From the NCBI RefSeq assembly GCF_000376445.1, contig NZ_AQXI01000001.1, positions 1,954,962 to 2,018,961 on the forward strand: DNA of 64,000 bases, in the 5' to 3' direction. Every line of letters begins with the position of its first letter. Within the stretch, counting starts at the first letter, position 1. Shown here one piece after another: positions 42,068 to 52,719 of the stretch. A program made the position numbers and the translations under genes. Below the pieces are notes generated by a model. That model saw only the letters and a program-made list of their open reading frames with translations. It was not told where the DNA came from and made no database searches. The stretch is from Haladaptatus paucihalophilus DX253. Lineage in GTDB: Archaea; Halobacteriota; Halobacteria; Halobacteriales; Haladaptataceae.

Positions 42068-42790
42068 ATGGCCCGTGTTGTCGTGCTCGGTCGCTCTGGG
42101 ACCGGGAAGAGTTGGTACGTCGGCACGCTGCTCGAACAGGTCGTCCCCAACTTCGACCACGCGATTCACTTCGATTTGGAGGACGAGGAAACCGGCCTGT
42201 CCGACGCGGACCACGACCCGCTTTACAAGACGCTGTACGTCACGAAGGAGCGCTTCGACCGGGGCATCAACCTCCTTCGTATCGTTCACCGAGTCGGTGC
42301 TGTCCGCGTCGTACCCGATGGTCTGACGAAAGCGGAGTGTCGAGAACTCTATGGACGGTGTGCGGCGGCGGCGATGGCGCTCGGCAAGGAATTCGAACGG
42401 TCGTGTTTCGTCAGCTGTGACGAGGGGCACAACGTCGTGCCGAACGGCGGCGACCCGGACGAGCGGGTCGAGCGGATGATCACCGGCGGTCGGAAACACC
42501 ACGTTGAATGTCTGCATATCAGCCAGCGCCCGCAGTTGCTCCATAAGACGTGTATCTCACAGGCAGAGAAGCGCGTTTACTTCCAGATTATCGAGGAGAA
42601 CGACATCAAGAAGCTCCAGAACATGACGAGTTTCGACGCGAACCAACTCGAACATCTGGGGGAGCGACGATGTATCGTCGAGAACAAGAATTCAGGTGAG
42701 TCGAAGCAGGTCGACACGAACGATCTCACGCGAATTCGTCCGCATCACGCCTCGGATGACGGGATTGTGGACGAAGCTCTTCCCGTATAG
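42068..42790 (+). CDS. A32/FtsK-HerA-like packaging ATPase (copy 2)
   Basis: Identical to 14300-15022; Walker A, Walker B and the sensor Gln are intact. Confidence 0.9.
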   Translation: MARVVVLGRSGTGKSWYVGTLLEQVVPNFDHAIHFDLEDEETGLSDADHDPLYKTLYVTKERFDRGINLLRIVHRVGAVRVVPDGLTKAECRELYGRCAAAAMALGKEFERSCFVSCDEGHNVVPNGGDPDERVERMITGGRKHHVECLHISQRPQLLHKTCISQAEKRVYFQIIEENDIKKLQNMTSFDANQLEHLGERRCIVENKNSGESKQVDTNDLTRIRPHHASDDGIVDEALPV

Positions 42791-42834
42791 CTTTGATTTT
42801 CACGAACAACTGGTGAATTCCCACCTCTCGTTTT

Positions 42835-43518
42835 TTAAATTTCGTAGATACTCTCATACAATTCTGTCGGCAGAACTAGGATGTGTGGGGGGCCGCCTTT
42901 AGCACGAACACAAAATACAGTTACACCACCAATCCCAACTGAAGCGACTACGTTCGCTATCGAGAGATCGTATGATCGTTCCGAACTATCAGCTTGATAT
43001 ATCTTATTCGTAGTGTCTACGGACCCGGAGAGTGGAACCACTAGTGAGGCTATCGTGTCAGTCATTTTGATAACCACCGGGACGAGAATGACTGCCATTC
43101 CAAACAGCCCGCTTGGGAGGAATACTACGAGAACCGCCGCAGCCCACGCTCCAAGCAGTACTGTAAAAGAAAGCGGGACGATACCGATAGATTCGGAGAT
43201 ACTTATTTCAGTACCTATAACAGTAATAACTCGTCCGGAGGATTGCGAACCGCTGTATTTGTAGACCGCCAATGCGATAGCAACGATTCCAAGCGACGAA
43301 ACGGCAGATAATCCAACATAACGCCACGGTTCAGAGATGAGACGGCCAGAAGACGGGGCGACTGCTAAAAGTGGAATATTAGAGAGGACAAATACTACGA
43401 AGCCATACACTCCGAACAATTTTACGTACGTAAATACTCGAAGAGCACTCCATGAATCGAATTCGATTCCCCAGTGGACGCGTCCCGAGTCGGTCTTCCG
43501 GTTTGTATCCATAGCCAT
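42835..43518 (-). CDS. Multi-pass membrane protein beside halocin-like gene (copy 2)
   Basis: Identical to 15067-15750; candidate immunity or maturation partner. Confidence 0.75.
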   Translation of the reverse strand: MAMDTNRKTDSGRVHWGIEFDSWSALRVFTYVKLFGVYGFVVFVLSNIPLLAVAPSSGRLISEPWRYVGLSAVSSLGIVAIALAVYKYSGSQSSGRVITVIGTEISISESIGIVPLSFTVLLGAWAAAVLVVFLPSGLFGMAVILVPVVIKMTDTIASLVVPLSGSVDTTNKIYQADSSERSYDLSIANVVASVGIGGVTVFCVRAKGGPPHILVLPTELYESIYEI

Positions 43519-43582
43519 TTTCGTTGTTTTATTTGTTGTTCAAAAGAGACCAAATAATTGCTGTTTCGGTAATCTGTGAACT

Positions 43583-44539
43583 CTAGACGAATGGAACGTC
43601 TACGATGTACTTATCGATACACTGTACAACTGTTCCACAATCCATGAAGTACTTGAATGCTTCTCCACCACAGATATGTGAGATACAGATGAAACAGGCT
43701 GCATAACCTGCCCACCCGGTGAGTTTACTTGATTTACAAACCAGACCGCAGTAACTACATGCGCTGGGGAACGCAAGATCTGCTGCACACGAGCCGAAGC
43801 TGATGAGACATTCTGCTTTACTGAGCTGTGTCGAAACATCTCCAGACTCACCGGTCGTCCGCTCTCCGATGATTTTCTCTTCAGAAAGATCGACCCAGAA
43901 TTGGCTTGCATCTTCGGATGCAGCACTAACCTGTCCACGTGCACCGTTCGTTTTCCCTTGTTCCGTTACGAGAAACGCGTCATACTCGGAGTTTCGAAGT
44001 GCAATAATGTCTTTGGGGGACTGATCAAGGATGCGAGCGAGACGCTGTTGTTCTCCTTTATTTGCTTCACGGACGAAAGAAACCCCATCACCGGTATTAG
44101 TAGCAAGAGCTTCCGCATTCCCATTCCATCCGAACGAAACTCCATTACCGGCCTTCGAATTTGGATTGTTAAATGCCCGATGAGCACGGTTGTTAAGTAA
44201 AATTGTTGCTTCAGTGTAAGAACTCCCTTGCGACCCGATGAAGAGAGTCCCAAAGTCAGTGGGGATTTCAACCATCTTAAACGACTCCCCCGAGTCAAAG
44301 GTAATTGCTGATGCATTCGCCTTCTCAAGTTGCATAGACGGATTACCAAGCGTAGCGAGAACAGACTGAACCTCATCAGTCTGTAGTAATTCGTACTGAT
44401 CTACTGTAATCGAAGTTGTTTCTGAGCTACTACTGGAGCCGCTAACAGTACCTGTCCCAATGGTAGTACCGATGGCACCAACACCAACTGATTGCAAAAA
44501 TATTCTTCTGTTCGGTTTATTTTTGTCTTTCTCAGACAT
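43583..44539 (-). CDS. Halocin C8-like microhalocin precursor (copy 2)
   Basis: Identical to 15815-16771, with all ten C-terminal cysteines and the Tat signal. A host carrying the array would have double dosage of the peptide and of its neighbour. Confidence 0.8.
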   Translation of the reverse strand: MSEKDKNKPNRRIFLQSVGVGAIGTTIGTGTVSGSSSSSETTSITVDQYELLQTDEVQSVLATLGNPSMQLEKANASAITFDSGESFKMVEIPTDFGTLFIGSQGSSYTEATILLNNRAHRAFNNPNSKAGNGVSFGWNGNAEALATNTGDGVSFVREANKGEQQRLARILDQSPKDIIALRNSEYDAFLVTEQGKTNGARGQVSAASEDASQFWVDLSEEKIIGERTTGESGDVSTQLSKAECLISFGSCAADLAFPSACSYCGLVCKSSKLTGWAGYAACFICISHICGGEAFKYFMDCGTVVQCIDKYIVDVPFV

Positions 44540-44650
44540 ATCTATGATGTCGAACAACCATCATTTATAAATTATGGAATAGTAACAACATTAAATGTAG
44601 GAAAATATTAATTGCATGGATATGATTTATTATTTGGATACTCTGTCGTG

Positions 44651-46438
44651 TTAACTGTTTTCTCCGATAGAGGGATCATATACATCTCCAAGCAAACTGA
44701 GAGGCGACTCTACTGTCGATGAGATACGTCCTTTCATCACTGCCTCTTCGATGGTTTCCTCACCGTCTGGGCCGGGGAATGTCTCGGTCGGATCGTCGGG
44801 GAGCGGATCACCACCGGCCCAGCCGTCCAGTCGCTCAAACGACAGCGGGTCTTGGCCGTTCACGGCGCGGATGCCATTGATTATCTCGGCGTAGTGTTCG
44901 GCCTTCTCGACGGCGTTCCGTTCGTTCGCGCGCGCTGCCCGATAGCCACCCCACGCTTTCCGCAGCGCCCGCAGCGCCGGGCCGGGTAACTGCTCGTGCA
45001 TCGCTGCGGGGTCATCGGTCGGAGTTGGTGCGAGTTGGGCCAACTCCTCGTCACTGGGTCGCTCCGCATCGGGTTCGTGGGCGGTCGCCCACTCATCAAA
45101 CGGCTGACTCGGGACGTCGGCTTCGACGTGTTCGACCATCTCACCATTCATCGGGTCGTACACACCCGGGTCGAGGACGAAATCGTGCGGTTCATCGACC
45201 CGGTTGAACGCCTCCCTCACGTCGTCGATATCCTCGTCGGAATAGTCGCATTCCTTCTGAAGATGGTGGCAGGCGTCCGTATCGCCCTCCTCGCAGTAGT
45301 CACGGGCCTGCTGACACGCTTCGCCGAGTCCCTTGTCGTGCTGGCGAGCGAGGTCGTTCAAATCGACGTCCGAATCATCGATTTCGCCCGTCTCACCGGG
45401 ACCGGCGAGGCCGAGTCGGGCGGCGTCGTCCTTGCCGCTCTCGATGACGCTGGCGTGTTCGATAGATTCGAGGTCGGGATGGTAGTGGTCCAACCAATTG
45501 TCCGCGCCTTCCTCGACGAGGACGGCCTTCGACGCCATCGCGTGGAACCCCTTCGTTCCCCACGTCCAATCGGACCTGTCGTCGAGGCGGTCGCGCTCGG
45601 CATCCGTGAGCGTCATCTGGCCGTAGGATTTCCCGGTGTTTTGCGAGACGAACGCGGAATCTTCGGCGGATTCGCGGGTTCGGTCGTCCACGTCGGCGCG
45701 GAGCGTCACCGTCTTCGTCCGACGGGTATCGGACGGGCCGAGGGCGTCAGGATGGTCATCACGCCAGTCGTTCGCCGCGTCGAGGCGTTCGAAGGTGATT
45801 TCGACCCTATCTTCCGTCCGGTCGACTGGTTCGTCCTCATCGTCCGAAACGTAGCCAAGATGTCCCGTCTCACCATTCGGGCCGGGTCGTTCGCCGGGAT
45901 CGCGGTCGTCGTCCCCGTCGGCCGTGAACGCGTCAAAACCGTCAGTATCGGTGACGTCTTCGTTCACGTCGAGAACGATCTGCCGAACCGCCGACTGAGC
46001 AGAGTCGTCGTAGATCGTCGGGAAATCGGTCGGTGACAGCTCCGTTTCGATTCGCTCAAGCACGGCCTCACCTGCCTGTTCGGTGAGCGCTTCCCCGACC
46101 GGGTGTTTCTCGTCCGAGTCCTTGTCTTCGAAGACAAGTCGGTACGGACGTTGTGAGTCGGCGTCAGTCTTGGTGAGACGGAGATAGATACCATCGCCGG
46201 ACGAGTCGGTCGTCGAGAGCCACCGCTTCGCGTGCGACGGCCACTGGACCGTCCCGGTCATATCGGCTTGTGCAGAGACGCTCGGGTCGTCATCGGTACG
46301 CGTATCGACGAACTCGGAACCGGTATCGATGCGACTCTCGCGGTGTTTGGTTTGATTCGCATCGGCACCGACGTCGAGTGTCGACTGCCGTCGTCGACCG
46401 TCGGTAAAATCAGATGGATTGTAGCCAGAGTTAGACAT
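44651..46438 (-). CDS. Large acidic viral protein of unknown function (copy 2)
   Basis: Identical to 16883-18670. Confidence 0.75.
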   Translation of the reverse strand: MSNSGYNPSDFTDGRRRQSTLDVGADANQTKHRESRIDTGSEFVDTRTDDDPSVSAQADMTGTVQWPSHAKRWLSTTDSSGDGIYLRLTKTDADSQRPYRLVFEDKDSDEKHPVGEALTEQAGEAVLERIETELSPTDFPTIYDDSAQSAVRQIVLDVNEDVTDTDGFDAFTADGDDDRDPGERPGPNGETGHLGYVSDDEDEPVDRTEDRVEITFERLDAANDWRDDHPDALGPSDTRRTKTVTLRADVDDRTRESAEDSAFVSQNTGKSYGQMTLTDAERDRLDDRSDWTWGTKGFHAMASKAVLVEEGADNWLDHYHPDLESIEHASVIESGKDDAARLGLAGPGETGEIDDSDVDLNDLARQHDKGLGEACQQARDYCEEGDTDACHHLQKECDYSDEDIDDVREAFNRVDEPHDFVLDPGVYDPMNGEMVEHVEADVPSQPFDEWATAHEPDAERPSDEELAQLAPTPTDDPAAMHEQLPGPALRALRKAWGGYRAARANERNAVEKAEHYAEIINGIRAVNGQDPLSFERLDGWAGGDPLPDDPTETFPGPDGEETIEEAVMKGRISSTVESPLSLLGDVYDPSIGENS

Positions 46439-46523
46439 ACATGAAAACGATACAACGGCCAGTACGAAGGGAATTAGTGAAAGTGAGAAATCGACAGACG
46501 AGAGCCGATAGTTAGTCAGAGAA

Positions 46524-47057
46524 TTAGTCAAGAAGACGGGGCTGTCGAGCCTTCAGCAGGTCCGTCTCGACGAAGGTCCTGAGCCGGTCGTTCTTCGTCT
46601 CTCGGTCGTGCCCGTCCCACGGCCGGACGTCCGGCGTGAGACTGGATTCCGACGCGAGTGTTCGCGGGACGTGCCAACTGGCTTGCCCCGACGGGAGTTG
46701 GAGATAGACGACCGCCCAGTCGTCACCTGCCGGATCGTCGTCGTCGGTCGGCGAGCGCCACCCGGCGTGTGGCGCGACGTGTCCACGTCGACGAACCACC
46801 TCCGCGAGTCTCGCACTCGTCAGTGCCAGTAGATTCCGGTCCCGATAGACCTGCTCCAACTGGCACGATTGCGCAGTTCGACCGACCAGTTCGACGTTCT
46901 GGGTCGGTTTCCCGAGGTGCCAGCGTCGACGAACACGCGCCGGGGTTTCCGTCTCGGTCGAGGCGGTGAATGAGACGCCCGCCGTTCGCAGGACGTCTTC
47001 AGCACGGGCGAGATCGCGAAGGTTGCCGCTCGGAACCGTGAGTTCGAGGTCGGTCAC
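46524..47057 (-). CDS. Haloviral conserved-type protein with WDGHD motif (copy 2)
   Basis: As 18756-19289, except for three bases (46755, 46757, 46769) that give APHAGWRSP instead of APYAGWWSP. Confidence 0.7.
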   Translation of the reverse strand: MTDLELTVPSGNLRDLARAEDVLRTAGVSFTASTETETPARVRRRWHLGKPTQNVELVGRTAQSCQLEQVYRDRNLLALTSARLAEVVRRRGHVAPHAGWRSPTDDDDPAGDDWAVVYLQLPSGQASWHVPRTLASESSLTPDVRPWDGHDRETKNDRLRTFVETDLLKARQPRLLD

Positions 47058-47191
47058 GGTTCCGTCACCTCGATGTCAACGTACTCCTCCTGATCGTCAC
47101 GACGGTTGCGACGGCCGAGGGCAACTGCGCCTACGCTCGCAAGCAGCAGTCCGCTGGTAGCGGCGATGACGGGCATGCTGTGGTTAGGCAT
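47054..47191 (-). CDS. Small single-pass membrane protein, 45 residues (copy 2)
   Basis: Identical to 19286-19423. Confidence 0.6.
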   Translation of the reverse strand: MPNHSMPVIAATSGLLLASVGAVALGRRNRRDDQEEYVDIEVTEP

Positions 47192-47496
47192 CAGGCGACC
47201 CCTAGAGTTGGTGGCGCGTCCACGTCCACACCCAGTGCGGCGGCGTACCGTTCCGGGTCGGTGATGGCGACCGAGAAGCGCGACACGGCCTCGACGCCCG
47301 CGACTTGCGCCAAATAATTGACGCAGACACCGCACAAGCGGTGGTTCTCGTGATTGGTCGGTCCGAGAAGTTCCCAGTCGGTTTCGTCGAACGCGTGGTG
47401 GTTGCACGCGACGTCCCGAATCTCGCCGTTTTCGGCGGCGGCGACGTGCGTTTTCCGCCCGAACGGCGACCGGGCGAGGGCGTTCCACTTCGTCAT
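47191..47496 (-). CDS. Putative zinc-binding protein (copy 2)
   Basis: Identical to 19423-19728. Confidence 0.65.
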   Translation of the reverse strand: MTKWNALARSPFGRKTHVAAAENGEIRDVACNHHAFDETDWELLGPTNHENHRLCGVCVNYLAQVAGVEAVSRFSVAITDPERYAAALGVDVDAPPTLGVA

Positions 47497-47729
47497 GCTA
47501 CCACGCCATCGTAGTCGATGACGAGCGCCTGTGCGGCCGGGTCATCTGCGGACACTCGTTCCCACAGTTCGTCGTCGAGGCCGGGATACTCGGGACAATC
47601 GTACGTCCAGAACACGAGCGCGTCCACGTCAGCGTCCTCCACCACCTTGCCAGCGAAGACGAGAAACCGTTTTTCGTCCTCGTTTGTCGGCTGCACCGCG
47701 AGCCGGTCGTTTTCGAGATCGTGGTTCAC
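47493..47729 (-). CDS. Small acidic protein, GTG start (copy 2)
   Basis: Identical to 19725-19961. Confidence 0.6.
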   Translation of the reverse strand: MNHDLENDRLAVQPTNEDEKRFLVFAGKVVEDADVDALVFWTYDCPEYPGLDDELWERVSADDPAAQALVIDYDGVVA

Positions 47730-47974
47730 ACGACCACCTCGAAGTTCAACCCCGCGAACTCGGCTTCGAGGTCGTCGGTCTTCTTCGGAGTCAGGTCGGT
47801 CCAGAAGCCGTCTTCGTCCGTTTTCTCGCGTTTCGTGACACGCAGCCGACCGTCCGTGTCGTCCGTCGGGTGCCGTTCGATATCGAGATAGTACCGATAC
47901 CGGTCGTCTCCGGGTGGGTTCGAAGTGGCGAGAAAGCCGCTCCCGTCCGGACCAGATGTCCGTTTTAGTTCCAT
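47726..47974 (-). CDS. Small beta-rich protein (copy 2)
   Basis: Identical to 19958-20206. Confidence 0.6.
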   Translation of the reverse strand: MELKRTSGPDGSGFLATSNPPGDDRYRYYLDIERHPTDDTDGRLRVTKREKTDEDGFWTDLTPKKTDDLEAEFAGLNFEVVV

Positions 47975-48441
47975 CGGGCGCCCTCCTCGTCGGTGTCGGT
48001 GGACTCCCATCCGGGATTGGACGTCGAGTTGCGGGAATCGTCGAGCATCCCGGTGATGGCGACCCGAATGGCGGTCCGCTTGTCTGGCGTGATGTGTTCG
48101 ATGGTGTTCTCCGACCAGCCGCCGACGTCAGTGTCGGCGTAGCCGAGCGGAGCGACGTCGTAGTCCATGTTCTTCCTGTGGACGATCCACCGGTCGTCAT
48201 CGCGGCGAACGTGCCACAACAGGGTATCCTCGTCAGTCCATCCGAGGTGGTAGAAATCACCGCGGAATAGGGAGAAGTCACCAACCTGTTGGGGGTAGAC
48301 GGTGGACTTGGAGGGCGTCGAAGGGTCGAGAAGTCGCGTGGTGAATATGACCCCGGCGCCGAGGAGTGCGCCGGTCAGTAGCCTGTCGGCGACTTCGAGC
48401 AACGAATTGGTGTCGTTCCGGTTCTCGTGTTGGTTTGGCAT
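47965..48441 (-). CDS. Membrane-anchored small protein, first gene of operon (copy 2)
   Basis: Identical to 20197-20673. Confidence 0.65.
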   Translation of the reverse strand: MPNQHENRNDTNSLLEVADRLLTGALLGAGVIFTTRLLDPSTPSKSTVYPQQVGDFSLFRGDFYHLGWTDEDTLLWHVRRDDDRWIVHRKNMDYDVAPLGYADTDVGGWSENTIEHITPDKRTAIRVAITGMLDDSRNSTSNPGWESTDTDEEGARWN

Positions 48442-48562
48442 ACGAACGGACGGAGACACGGGATTATTAAATTGATCTGTAAAATTGGAATCAGACTATA
48501 GTCATGTGGTATTGAAGGGAATATTTAATTGGTATGTCAGTCTAGTAGATGAACAGAACACC

Positions 48563-48757
48563 ATGCCCTTTCGAAAACTGACCGATATCGGCGGCACCAG
48601 CGTCGGAGTGACCATCGACAAGAGCGAGCTCCGAGCTGATGGGTTGATCGACGAGGACGGCAAGGCGGTCGAGCAGCAAATGTTGGTAAAGCGAACCGGG
48701 CCGGGGACGTGGGAAGTGAAAAAGCCGAATCCAGAGGAGTTTCCGGCGTTGGACTAA
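48563..48757 (+). CDS. AbrB/MazE-like small DNA-binding protein (copy 2)
   Basis: Identical to 20795-20989. Confidence 0.7.
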   Translation: MPFRKLTDIGGTSVGVTIDKSELRADGLIDEDGKAVEQQMLVKRTGPGTWEVKKPNPEEFPALD

Positions 48758-48766
48758 ACCATGTCG

Positions 48767-49819
48767 TTAGGAAAGAGAGCTTTCTTCAAGATATTTACAG
48801 TCGCCGGGGTATACCATCCTTCCCCTGTACTCGATCAGGGTTTCTTCTAGTTCCTTGCAATCCTCGGCTATACTATCCATTATCGTTGCAGCTTCCTTAC
48901 CAGTAGAATATGATGGATGTTCATCCAAACTTAGAACAATATTTTCTAACGACGGTCCCACATTTGGTTTTCCAATTTTCGGGTTAGAAGGTCGATTCCA
49001 TTTTACTACTAATTCTGTGCTATTGTCCCCGGAGAAATACCAGACTTCTTTGTCCTTATGGTCATTTATATGGTATTTATTCTCTGCAACAGATTTTGCA
49101 ATATCTGCATAATAGGATGCATCATTGTTAGACCGTTCAATAGCAAGTACTTTGCAAAATGCCCACTCTCCAAAGTTACGAGCTGGTTGAACACCTGATG
49201 GAAGTATTTCACATACTTTGTCATTTATAATTTCCGCCTCAAACTGTTGACGAAGTGTATCAAATTTCTCGTGTTTTTCCTCTATTTCATCTTTTAGCTC
49301 TCTCAGATCTGATGCATGATAGTCAAGCAAATCTTGGAAATAACGGTCCTCTTCAAGGAAACGAGGTGCTGCCCTGAATATGCTATCATGCCCGTATAAT
49401 GACTCACCTTTCGCTGATTCAATAGACGTCGTCGTAACGCGAGGGAGAGTTCCAGAATCAGGAATACGCTCTGCTCTTGCCATTTTCTCATTTCGATCAC
49501 CCAGCCAGTGTTCCACCCTCTTGCGGAGTATCTCTGTATGTTCTTGTTGCTGCTTGTGCCTATGCTGCTTATACAGTATGTCAACACTTTCTCGTGTTGA
49601 TTGTGTATATTTCCAAGTTACTAGGATCAAGATTATAGAAGCCATAGTCTGTGTACTTCCGAGAAGAATATTTGCGTATCCTTCGCCTAAATTCAAATAT
49701 TTGTATCCAATCGGTGGTACAACTGTAGCAATGACTATCATTGCAAGAATGATTCTCAAGGAGCTATCATCGAACAACCGAGTTTTCGACTCAGCAATAT
49801 CTGTCTCGGTGCTATCCAT
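48767..49819 (-). CDS. Membrane protein with cytosolic helical domain (copy 2)
   Basis: Identical to 20999-22051. Confidence 0.72.
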   Translation of the reverse strand: MDSTETDIAESKTRLFDDSSLRIILAMIVIATVVPPIGYKYLNLGEGYANILLGSTQTMASIILILVTWKYTQSTRESVDILYKQHRHKQQQEHTEILRKRVEHWLGDRNEKMARAERIPDSGTLPRVTTTSIESAKGESLYGHDSIFRAAPRFLEEDRYFQDLLDYHASDLRELKDEIEEKHEKFDTLRQQFEAEIINDKVCEILPSGVQPARNFGEWAFCKVLAIERSNNDASYYADIAKSVAENKYHINDHKDKEVWYFSGDNSTELVVKWNRPSNPKIGKPNVGPSLENIVLSLDEHPSYSTGKEAATIMDSIAEDCKELEETLIEYRGRMVYPGDCKYLEESSLS

Positions 49820-49825
49820 AAGTGT

Positions 49826-50020
49826 CTACACTGCCTCCTTAATACGAAATACAAAATATAACCCTATTAAAACAACAACAAAAGGTATGGCGAGATCACC
49901 AACGAGCAGTGTAAAATCACCCAGACCGCCCCCATAGAAGGATTTATATAAGGAAACAAGCACGACCAAGCCGACAGCTAAGACGAAAATCGACTCTATA
50001 ACTTCCTCGGGATTGCTCAT
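49826..50020 (-). CDS. Two-pass small membrane protein (copy 2)
   Basis: Identical to 22058-22252. Confidence 0.65.
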   Translation of the reverse strand: MSNPEEVIESIFVLAVGLVVLVSLYKSFYGGGLGDFTLLVGDLAIPFVVVLIGLYFVFRIKEAV

Positions 50021-50078
50021 CTGATTGTATATGTCAGGATAAGGACTTGAGTATTTCCCTTTAAATTAGTTATTTGAG

Positions 50079-50201
50079 ATGGACGAGGACGATTCATTTC
50101 TCGAATTCCTTCGTGAGATAGAAGAGACTTTGTGTATTCATTTATTCATTGGTAGTGAGAGCTGTTTTCCTGTGCTTGCCTTCACCCCATGTGGCCAATG
50201 A
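50079..50201 (+). CDS. Possible 40-residue protein (copy 2)
   Basis: Identical to 22311-22433; doubtful gene. Confidence 0.3.
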   Translation: MDEDDSFLEFLREIEETLCIHLFIGSESCFPVLAFTPCGQ

Positions 50202-50292
50202 ATCGCTAATTTCAGTCGATTTAGAGAAGACATATCTCCTACTTAGTTAGTTATATCTGTTTTGGATTATGACTTTATAAGCAATTATAACG

Positions 50293-51141
50293 ATGTCTGA
50301 AAACGATGCTGAAGAACACGACAATCCTTTGTCTGTGAAAGATACCTATTCTGGGAAAATTTTCCAACTCGCCAGTACTAGCGAGGAGTTAAACTTTGAC
50401 CTTCTCAAAGAGCATCTTACCAACAGGACAATCCACCTCGACCCACCTGACGACTATCTGGACAAGGAGGACTTGGAAGTACCAAGAGTATTCACCGATG
50501 AGTCTGGCGATATAAAAATCGTCACGACTATAGAAGAGGTTCGCCACGTAGAGACCTCTGAATTCGAAGCACTCACTGGAAGTATTGTGTTGGACGAAAC
50601 GGGTTCCGTGATATTTCGTGAACAACAAGTTCTAATTCTAGATACAGAAACGGTCAATTTTGCAATTTTCGAGGATGCAGATATCTTTTATGTGATTCTG
50701 ATTGCTGGGCGAAATCTTGTTCAACATGTTATAGACGTTGTTGCCAATGAATTTGATGAAATTGAGCTCTCTATTGACCCAATTCCAGAACTAGACTCAA
50801 GAGATATCGAAGCTGTAGCGGATCACCTTGCTGATGAGTTGATGGATACGACATTCCGAGACTATCCACAACCGTCAATCAACAAGAAGCGTATTACTGG
50901 ACGTGGCTACCAGAACGAACCAGAATATGAGGAAGAAAAGCGGCGAGGAGCAGTTCATGCGCACATGATGGCGATATCCAAAGTAGGAGATGGGAGTGAA
51001 AAAGTGGTGAGTATCTCTGATGATGGTCTTGTTAGGAGTTATTCGAATATGACGCTACGCTCATATCTAAGTATGATAAGGGACTATATTCTCCCACACA
51101 TCACGTCACAGTCAACAATCTCGAATTTCGGTGGAAATTGA
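50293..51141 (+). CDS. Unknown cassette protein A (copy 2)
   Basis: Identical to 22525-23373. Confidence 0.7.
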   Translation: MSENDAEEHDNPLSVKDTYSGKIFQLASTSEELNFDLLKEHLTNRTIHLDPPDDYLDKEDLEVPRVFTDESGDIKIVTTIEEVRHVETSEFEALTGSIVLDETGSVIFREQQVLILDTETVNFAIFEDADIFYVILIAGRNLVQHVIDVVANEFDEIELSIDPIPELDSRDIEAVADHLADELMDTTFRDYPQPSINKKRITGRGYQNEPEYEEEKRRGAVHAHMMAISKVGDGSEKVVSISDDGLVRSYSNMTLRSYLSMIRDYILPHITSQSTISNFGGN

Positions 51142-51185
51142 GCCAAATCCAATAAGTAGACGCAAGATATTAAGGTAAAAATCAG

Positions 51186-51992
51186 ATGAACCCCATACCA
51201 GTCCTACCACTAGTTGGAGTCTCGGACTTCTCATTAGCTCTGGTGTTGCTCTGGGCGGGAAAGAAAATCTCCGATGCTATTTTCGTCCGTCTCGCAGGGG
51301 AGAAAGTCATCGACCGAGCATGGAACACGATAAAAAAGAAAATCAAAGCTCAGTACACACGATTCAAGACGATTAAAGCAGACTTCAACTTCACTGCATA
51401 TACCCGCACTGAGATATCCATTAAGGACGCCAAGGAGGCCATAGAGAGAGTTCCAAGCCACTGTGAGAGATTCAGCAAAGATAATACCAAATTTGGCTCA
51501 GTAAACTGGACTGATGATCACACAGCCAAGGTGACGGTCGAGTATCTCGATAACGAACCTTTTGAAGTAACGCTGGATCTTATACAGAATAATGCCTCCC
51601 TTCTGGATGCTGAAGTTAACACGGTTTCCGATGCAAAGCTTGAAAGCATCGGTATCAGTGTTCGGTTCGAGTTCGCATTTCACGAGCTGAAGGGTGTACT
51701 AATGGACTTGAACAATTTCGCCGATTTCCTAAGAAGAGGACTAGTCCAAGAGTTCGACATTAGGAACTACACGAACAGTCAACTCGCCATCGGCTCACTC
51801 GACAACGATCTCACGCTTGATGATTGGATGGAGGAGCAACGCTTCGAGGCAAGTTTACTGCTCAAGGGAGAGCAGGAAGAGCGGTCTGTCGAATTCTATG
51901 GCGACAAAGCAATTGTTACGTCACCCTATGAGCAAGTTGATGATACGACAGCGGATTATATTCGGGCAACGCTGTTAAACTACTATCTCTGA
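51186..51992 (+). CDS. Unknown cassette protein B (copy 2)
   Basis: Identical to 23418-24224. Confidence 0.7.
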   Translation: MNPIPVLPLVGVSDFSLALVLLWAGKKISDAIFVRLAGEKVIDRAWNTIKKKIKAQYTRFKTIKADFNFTAYTRTEISIKDAKEAIERVPSHCERFSKDNTKFGSVNWTDDHTAKVTVEYLDNEPFEVTLDLIQNNASLLDAEVNTVSDAKLESIGISVRFEFAFHELKGVLMDLNNFADFLRRGLVQEFDIRNYTNSQLAIGSLDNDLTLDDWMEEQRFEASLLLKGEQEERSVEFYGDKAIVTSPYEQVDDTTADYIRATLLNYYL

Positions 51993-51998
51993 AGGAAT

Positions 51999-52664
51999 TT
52001 AGTTGTCTTCTGCGTGGGGATTTGGATGCTTTTCTCGGGCAAATTCAATTTGTTGGTCCGTAAGAACGGTTGCAGAAAGAACCGCGTCAATTAGTCCCTT
52101 AATTGCCTCTGCTTGCTCGCGATCTGGTTCATTCTCATTGATATGCGCACCGTCGTTCCCGATGTCTTTCACCGTGAGGAGAGACCTGCGTAGTTTTGCA
52201 GGTATGTGCCCTTCTTCATTCAATTTCTTTACCATACCATAGATTGATTTATTAGAATTCATATCAGCGATTTCATAGTGCATTGCTAGAGCGTGAATCG
52301 TTTTCCTGAATAGAGTGACTGCACCACTTGGGGCGTCAGCTGAAATACACCTCAAAGCTTCTTGATAGTACTCGTCGATTTCATCGGGCAAATCCTCAAG
52401 GCCTTCGATGCCACCAACTGGCAGGATCTTTCTTTCGGAGATATCTACTGACAGAATAGACTCGCAACCATTACATCGGACAGGGATCATATACCCATAA
52501 ATTGAGCTTGCAGTACGAGGACTCATTTGGGTAAATGTGGCATCATTTTTACAAAAAGAACAAGTGCCACTACCGATTGTTTTCCCAATCAGGTCATCAC
52601 ATCCAATATATGTATTTTTCATCCGGTGGTTTGTCGTATACTTAAAATTGATTTCGGAGGCCAT
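51999..52664 (-). CDS. DUF4145 protein with zinc ribbon (copy 2)
   Basis: Identical to 24231-24896. Confidence 0.8.
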   Translation of the reverse strand: MASEINFKYTTNHRMKNTYIGCDDLIGKTIGSGTCSFCKNDATFTQMSPRTASSIYGYMIPVRCNGCESILSVDISERKILPVGGIEGLEDLPDEIDEYYQEALRCISADAPSGAVTLFRKTIHALAMHYEIADMNSNKSIYGMVKKLNEEGHIPAKLRRSLLTVKDIGNDGAHINENEPDREQAEAIKGLIDAVLSATVLTDQQIEFAREKHPNPHAEDN

Positions 52665-52719
52665 AGATTGCTATAGAGTGGATATCAAATAAATAGTTTG
52701 ATTATTTCATCCTATTCTT